From: Acidobacteria bacterium 37-71-11
GTDB taxonomy: Bacteria > Acidobacteriota > Thermoanaerobaculia > Thermoanaerobaculales > Thermoanaerobaculaceae
Direction: 5' to 3'
NCBI GenBank assembly: GCA_002279285.1
Contig: NCBR01000025.1
Location: forward strand, 1 to 20,741
Length of the DNA: 20,741 nt
Below, one piece after another: positions 14,538 to 20,741 of this stretch. The notes under the pieces were generated by a model. It had not been told where the DNA came from. It did no database searches and saw only the letters and a program-made list of their open reading frames with translations. The first letter of the stretch is position 1. Every line of letters starts with the position of its first letter. The translations under genes were made by a program, and so were the position numbers.

Positions 14538-14543
14538 TAGACT
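14538..14543 (+). promoter_or_regulatory. Probable extended -10 promoter of the valS operon
   Basis: TAGACT preceded by TGC (14535-14537), 30 bases before the GTG, with GGAGG (14564-14568) between. A perfect palindrome, TCGGCCGGCCGA, lies at 14499-14510 in the same gap and could be an aroB 3' hairpin or an operator. I see no T-box leader. Confidence 0.45.
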
Positions 14544-14573
14544 CGCGGTCCACAATGATGTTTGGAGGGGAGC

Positions 14574-17236
<2,663 letters not shown>

Positions 17237-17240
<4 letters not shown>

Positions 17241-18016
17241 TCCCACTGCTGTCGCCGCCGCCGCCGGCCAACGTGGTCTGGTTCGACGAACTCGACTCCA
17301 CCGCATCGTTCGCCGAACGCCTGATGGAGTTCTGGCCGACGGCCGACGCTGAACCGTTGCCCGAGACCCTCGTCCTCGCCGGGCGCCAGAGCGTGGGGCG
17401 TGGGCGCGGCGGCAACCGCTGGGAATCGCCGGCTGGGGGCCTCTATGCCAACTGGCTGGGGCCGATCCCCGTCGCCGCGCTGGCCCTGCTGCCGATCGCG
17501 GCCGGCGTGGTGCTCGCCGAGGCCGTGGAGGAACTCATCCCCGGGGTGGCTGTCGGCTTGAAGTGGCCGAACGACCTCCAGGTGCGTGGGCGCAAGCTGG
17601 GCGGCGTGCTCTGCCGCAGCCGGGGTGGCGGGGACAGCGTGTGGGCGACGGTGGGGTTCGGCATCAATGTGGCGATCTCCCCCGAGCTCGATGCCGGCGA
17701 CCCCGTGCGGCCGGTGTCGCTCGCGGCGCTCGGCTTCTCCGGCGACGCCGGAGACGCGATCCGCGTGATCGCGAGCCGCTTCCTGACGCGGATCCGCGCG
17801 GCGCTCAGCCTGAGCGAAGGCACCCGCGTCGAGTGGGAGGCGCGCTCCGTCCACCGTCGCGGCGACGCCGTCCGCCTCCAGTTGGAGACGAGTGTCGTCG
17901 AGGGCCGCTTCGCCGGCATGGGCGGCGACGGCCGCCTCGAACTCGCGGTGGCGGGGGAAGTGCGGCGCTTCTCGGTCGGCGAGATCCTGTCCGACGAAGC
18001 TCCCGGAGGCGTGTGA
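17237..18016 (+). CDS. birA: Biotin--[acetyl-CoA carboxylase] ligase, catalytic form without DNA-binding domain
   Basis: Attaches biotin to the carboxyl-carrier protein through biotinyl-AMP. 259 aa. LDSTASFAERL (19-29), GRQSVGRGRGGNRWESPAGGLY (49-70, the biotin/AMP loop) and LKWPNDLQVRGRKLGGVL (108-125) mark the catalytic core, and a C-terminal SH3-like domain is present. There is no N-terminal helix-turn-helix, so it is not expected to repress biotin genes as E. coli BirA does. The likely start is the TTG at 17237, in a TTGA overlap with the valS stop. A GTG inside NVVWF would cut close to the fold. It ends one base into the coaX start. Confidence 0.93.
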
Positions 18017-18789
18017 TGCTCCTTGCACTCGACGTCGGAAACACCCACATGACGATCGGCGTCTTCCGCGGCGCCGAGATCCTGCGGCGGTGGCGGCTGA
18101 CGACCGTGCACGAGCGCACCGTGGACGAGCTCGGCATCTTCCTGCGGCAGCTCTGTCAATGGGCGGAAATACAGCCGGCGGACATCAACGGCGTGATCGT
18201 GGGTTCGGTGGTGCCCCAGATCGACGGCGCGATGCGGGCGGCCATCGCCACCTACCTGCACGCCGAGCCGCTGTTCGTGGCGCCCGGGATCAAGTCGGGC
18301 ATGCCGCTGCGGGTCGATACCCCACTCGAACTCGGGGCGGATCGCCTTTGCAATGCGGTCGCGGCGTTCGCCGAGCACGGCGGTCCGTGCGTCGTGGTGG
18401 ATTTCGGCACGGCCACCACGTGGGACGTGGTCTCCGGTAAGGGCGAGTACGTCGGGGGCGTGATCGCGCCCGGCCTCGAGATCTCGGCGGAGGCGCTGTT
18501 CTCGCGCGCCGCGAAGCTGCCGCGCATCGAGCTCGCAGCCCCGGAGCGAACGATCGGGAAGGGCACCGTGGACTCGATGCAGGCGGGGATCGTACTCGGG
18601 TATGTGGGGCTGACCGAAGGCCTCACGCGCCGCGTGCTCGCCGAACTCGGGGGCGGCCGCGTGGTCGCGACCGGCGGTCTCGCCCGGGTGATCGCCCGCT
18701 ACACCGAGATCTTCGACGCGATCGACGACGACCTCACGCTCAAGGGGCTGCGCCTGCTGTGGGAGCGGAACCGCCCGGAGCGCGCCTGA
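18016..18789 (+). CDS. coaX: Type III pantothenate kinase
   Basis: First step of coenzyme A synthesis, phosphorylating pantothenate. The 257-aa length is typical of this ASKHA-fold type. LALDVGNTHMTIGVF (3-17) is the phosphate-binding motif, GADR (107-110) contains the catalytic Asp109, and VDFGTATTWDVVSGKGEYVGG (128-148) is the adenosine/pantothenate region, followed by APGLEIS. The ATG overlaps the birA TGA (TGATG) with GGAGG at 18005-18009. Adjacent birA and coaX occur in many bacteria. Confidence 0.96.
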   Translation: MLLALDVGNTHMTIGVFRGAEILRRWRLTTVHERTVDELGIFLRQLCQWAEIQPADINGVIVGSVVPQIDGAMRAAIATYLHAEPLFVAPGIKSGMPLRVDTPLELGADRLCNAVAAFAEHGGPCVVVDFGTATTWDVVSGKGEYVGGVIAPGLEISAEALFSRAAKLPRIELAAPERTIGKGTVDSMQAGIVLGYVGLTEGLTRRVLAELGGGRVVATGGLARVIARYTEIFDAIDDDLTLKGLRLLWERNRPERA

Positions 18790-18804
18790 GGGGGCGGCGC
18801 CGCG

Positions 18805-19473
18805 ATGACCGACCCTGACGACGCCGAAATTGCCTACTACCGCGCGGTCGAGGACCACTTCGCAGCCCTGCGCGGGACCCCGTTCCTCTTCTCACCGAAG
18901 GACTTCGCATTGTTGCGGCGGTGGTGGCGGGAAGGCGTTCCGCTGGCGGCGGTCCTGGCCGGGATCGCGGAAGCCTGGGAGCGGCGGCGCGAGCGCGAGG
19001 AAGATCCGGTGTCGTCGCTGTCGTACTGTCGCCACGCGGTGGCCCGTCACGGCAAGAGGCTGATGGCGGCGCGTGCCGGCGCCGCCGAGGCGGTGCCGGC
19101 CCCGGACGTGGCGGCGGCGCTGGCGGCGCTCGTGGCCGCCATCGCCGACGCCGAGGCGCGTTGGAGCAAGCAGCGGGCCGTCCGCGAGGTGCTCGGCGAC
19201 CTCGAGCGCGCGGTGGCGAGCGTGCCCACAAACGGCGATCCGGCGGCAATTGAAAAGGCCCTTGCGGACCTCGAGTTCGGCGCGCTCGACGCGCTGGCGC
19301 GCGCACTCCCGGCCGACGCGAAGGGAGCCATCGAACGCGAGGTCGGGGAGAGCCTGGAGCGTCTTGGCCTCGAGGAGGACATCCGCGAGCGCACCCGACG
19401 CGCCCTTCTCGTCAAGGCGGTGCGCCGGCTGGTCGGCGTGCCGCGCCTGGAGCTCGACGCCGGTGCGGCTTGA
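18805..19473 (+). CDS. Conserved-looking hypothetical protein, mostly helical
   Basis: A 222-aa soluble protein with no signal peptide or membrane segment. Residues 8-75 read as a compact helical domain (AYYRAVEDHFAALRG, FLFSPKDFALLRRWWREG, VLAGIAEAWERRR) that ends in SSLSYCRHAVARHGK. I recall similar N-terminal segments in uncharacterised proteins of other bacteria but cannot name a family. Residues 95-220 are Ala-, Glu- and Arg-rich helices, possibly coiled. No catalytic motif is evident. ATG at 18805, 15 bases after coaX, with a weak GGGGG-type ribosome-binding site. Its last 11 bases overlap the next gene, so it belongs to the valS operon and may assist the methyltransferase. Confidence 0.75.
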   Translation: MTDPDDAEIAYYRAVEDHFAALRGTPFLFSPKDFALLRRWWREGVPLAAVLAGIAEAWERRREREEDPVSSLSYCRHAVARHGKRLMAARAGAAEAVPAPDVAAALAALVAAIADAEARWSKQRAVREVLGDLERAVASVPTNGDPAAIEKALADLEFGALDALARALPADAKGAIEREVGESLERLGLEEDIRERTRRALLVKAVRRLVGVPRLELDAGAA

Positions 19474-20692
19474 GATCACCGGGCTCGCCGGCGGTGGCCG
19501 CGGCGTCGCCAGGAGCGGCGGCAAGGTGTGGTTCGTGGCCGGTGCGCTGCCCGGGGAGGTGGTGGACGCCGACGTCGAGCGCGAGCGCGCGGGCATCGTG
19601 GAGGCCCGCACGCGGGAGGTGATCGCCGCGAGTCCCTGGCGAGAACCGGCCCCATGCCCGGTGGCGGGTGCATGCGGTGGCTGCGACCTGGCTCACCTGC
19701 AACGCGCGGCCGCGTCCGAGGTCCTGCGCAGTGCCGCGGTCGGCGCCCTGCGCCACGCACCGCCGGTCCTGGCCGACGCGGTGCGGGAAGCGCCGGTTCG
19801 CGTCTCGGCGATGGGTTGGCGGCTGCGCGCCAGACTGCGTTGGGACTCGGCGCAAGACGTGCTCGGTTTTCGCGCCGCGCGCTCGCACGACGTGGTGACG
19901 ATCACCCCGTGCCGCGTCGTATCGCCGCTCCTGCTGCGGGCGCTGCCCGAGGTTGCCGGCGCGCTGAGCCGCGCCGGGGCCGGAGATGGGGAACTCGAGT
20001 GGATCGAGGACCTGGCGGGGGAGAAGGCGGTCGCCGGATGGCGGGGTGGCGCGGTGCCCGAGGGGCCGCTGGGCGGCCTCGCAGGGTTCCATCGGCTCAC
20101 CGGCGACGGCACGATCGCGCCGGGCGGCTGGGGTGAGACTGGCGTGGAGATGCACCTGCCGGTTCCGCTGCGCGTGCCGGTCGGGGTGTTCTTCCAGGGA
20201 AACCGCCACCTCGTGCCCGGCCTCTTCGCGACGATGACCGAGCTCGTTCGAGCCGCGGACCCGGTTCGCGTCGTGGACCTGTACGGCGGCGTCGGGTTCC
20301 TGGGGGCGGCGGCGCGGCACGCCGGCGCCGGCGACGTGACGGTTGTGGAGGCGTCCAGACCGGCGGCCGCAGCGGCGCGGCGGAACCTGCCGGATGTCAC
20401 GGTGATCGCCTCTGCGGCGGAGGCTTATCTTGCGGCGCCGGGTGCGGCGGCCGGGACGCTCGCGATCGTGGACCCTCCGAGGACCGGCCTGTCGCGTCCG
20501 GCGGCGGAGGGCCTGGTGCGCTGGCGCCCCGAACGGATCGTGCTGCTGGCCTGCGACGCCGCGAGGTTCGGCCGCGACGGCGGCCGTCTGCTCGCCTGCG
20601 GGTACCGTCTGGAGTCGGCCGAGCTGTGGGATCTGTTCGCCGGATCGCACCATGTGGAAATCCTGGCGTCATTTAGTCGCGGCGCCGCCTGA
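19463..20692 (+). CDS. RlmD/TrmA-family RNA (uracil-5-)-methyltransferase
   Basis: SAM-dependent methylation of a uridine C5 in rRNA or tRNA. 409 aa. A short N-terminal TRAM-like segment (1-50) precedes the iron-sulfur ligands Cys65, Cys71 and Cys74 in PCPVAGACGGCDL and Cys150 in ITPCRVV, the CxxxxxCxxC...C pattern of RlmD-type enzymes. VGVFFQGN (240-247), VVDLYGGVGFLG (270-281, SAM motif I), VDPPRTGLS (336-344) and LLACDAARFGRDGG (361-374, nucleophile Cys364) complete the active site. Which uridine is modified cannot be told. GTG at 19463 overlaps the upstream gene by 11 bases. A later gene may start inside its end. Confidence 0.9.
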   Translation: MRLEITGLAGGGRGVARSGGKVWFVAGALPGEVVDADVERERAGIVEARTREVIAASPWREPAPCPVAGACGGCDLAHLQRAAASEVLRSAAVGALRHAPPVLADAVREAPVRVSAMGWRLRARLRWDSAQDVLGFRAARSHDVVTITPCRVVSPLLLRALPEVAGALSRAGAGDGELEWIEDLAGEKAVAGWRGGAVPEGPLGGLAGFHRLTGDGTIAPGGWGETGVEMHLPVPLRVPVGVFFQGNRHLVPGLFATMTELVRAADPVRVVDLYGGVGFLGAAARHAGAGDVTVVEASRPAAAAARRNLPDVTVIASAAEAYLAAPGAAAGTLAIVDPPRTGLSRPAAEGLVRWRPERIVLLACDAARFGRDGGRLLACGYRLESAELWDLFAGSHHVEILASFSRGAA

Positions 20693-20741
20693 GGTCCCGG
20701 GATCGCGCCTGATCGCGCTGGGCGCGAGCGCCGTCGCGGCG
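20652..20741 (+). CDS. Possible start of a further gene, cut by the window edge
   Basis: From the ATG at 20652 a frame stays open for 30 codons to the window end, beginning MWKSWRHLVAAPPEVPGS and turning hydrophobic (LIALGASAVAA). It overlaps the end of the methyltransferase gene by 41 bases. The composition fits a short basic N-terminus before coding sequence. With so little sequence the call is tentative and no function can be given. Confidence 0.35.
   Translation, partial: MWKSWRHLVAAPPEVPGSRLIALGASAVAA

Noticed and set aside
14470..14573. A T-box leader upstream of valS
   Set aside because: The 104-base gap is too short for one, the conserved T-box sequence is missing, and the palindrome there is simple.

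Overview
This is a GC-rich bacterial chromosome segment with compact gene order and many GTG starts. It most resembles Acidobacteriota: the secreted VWA protein at 4044-4973 matches the VWFA-related family best known from that phylum. The placement rests on that one protein and general character, so it is tentative. Everything recognisable is housekeeping or envelope biology. I see no phage, IS element, CRISPR array, tRNA or rRNA.

Layout. Positions 1-509 hold no credible gene but are dense in inverted and direct repeats. Next comes a minus-strand pair, 3-hydroxyacyl-CoA dehydrogenase then acetate kinase, both frameshifted near the C-terminus. Plus-strand envelope genes follow: TlpA-like thioredoxin, small beta-barrel and VWA protein in one run, then a frameshifted OmpA-type lipoprotein with its own promoter and terminator, then a secreted FxLYD-like protein. 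An OPT-family transporter reads the other way (6747-8774). From 8902 to 11384 single genes alternate in direction: a B12-binding mutase module, an LpdD-like protein, thiol peroxidase and a DUF5924/DUF2914 membrane protein, two pairs of them overlapping tail to tail.

The right half is two tight plus-strand operons. The first is alr-larB-aroB (D-alanine, nickel-pincer cofactor, shikimate pathway). The second is valS-birA-coaX-hypothetical-rlmD-like, with a further gene apparently starting at the window edge. Most junctions inside them overlap by 1-11 bases.

Two things stand out. First, six genes without a Shine-Dalgarno sequence (hbd, tlpA-like, lpdD-like, DUF5924, alr, larB) each have a TAnnnT -10-like hexamer ending 6-8 bases before the start codon, which suggests leaderless transcripts. 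Second, three of the first five genes are frameshifted by apparently different events: an exact 11-bp tandem duplication, loss of one base in a homopolymer, and a junction change in a linker. The genes to the right read through cleanly. Whether this is decay, phase variation or assembly error cannot be decided from sequence alone.
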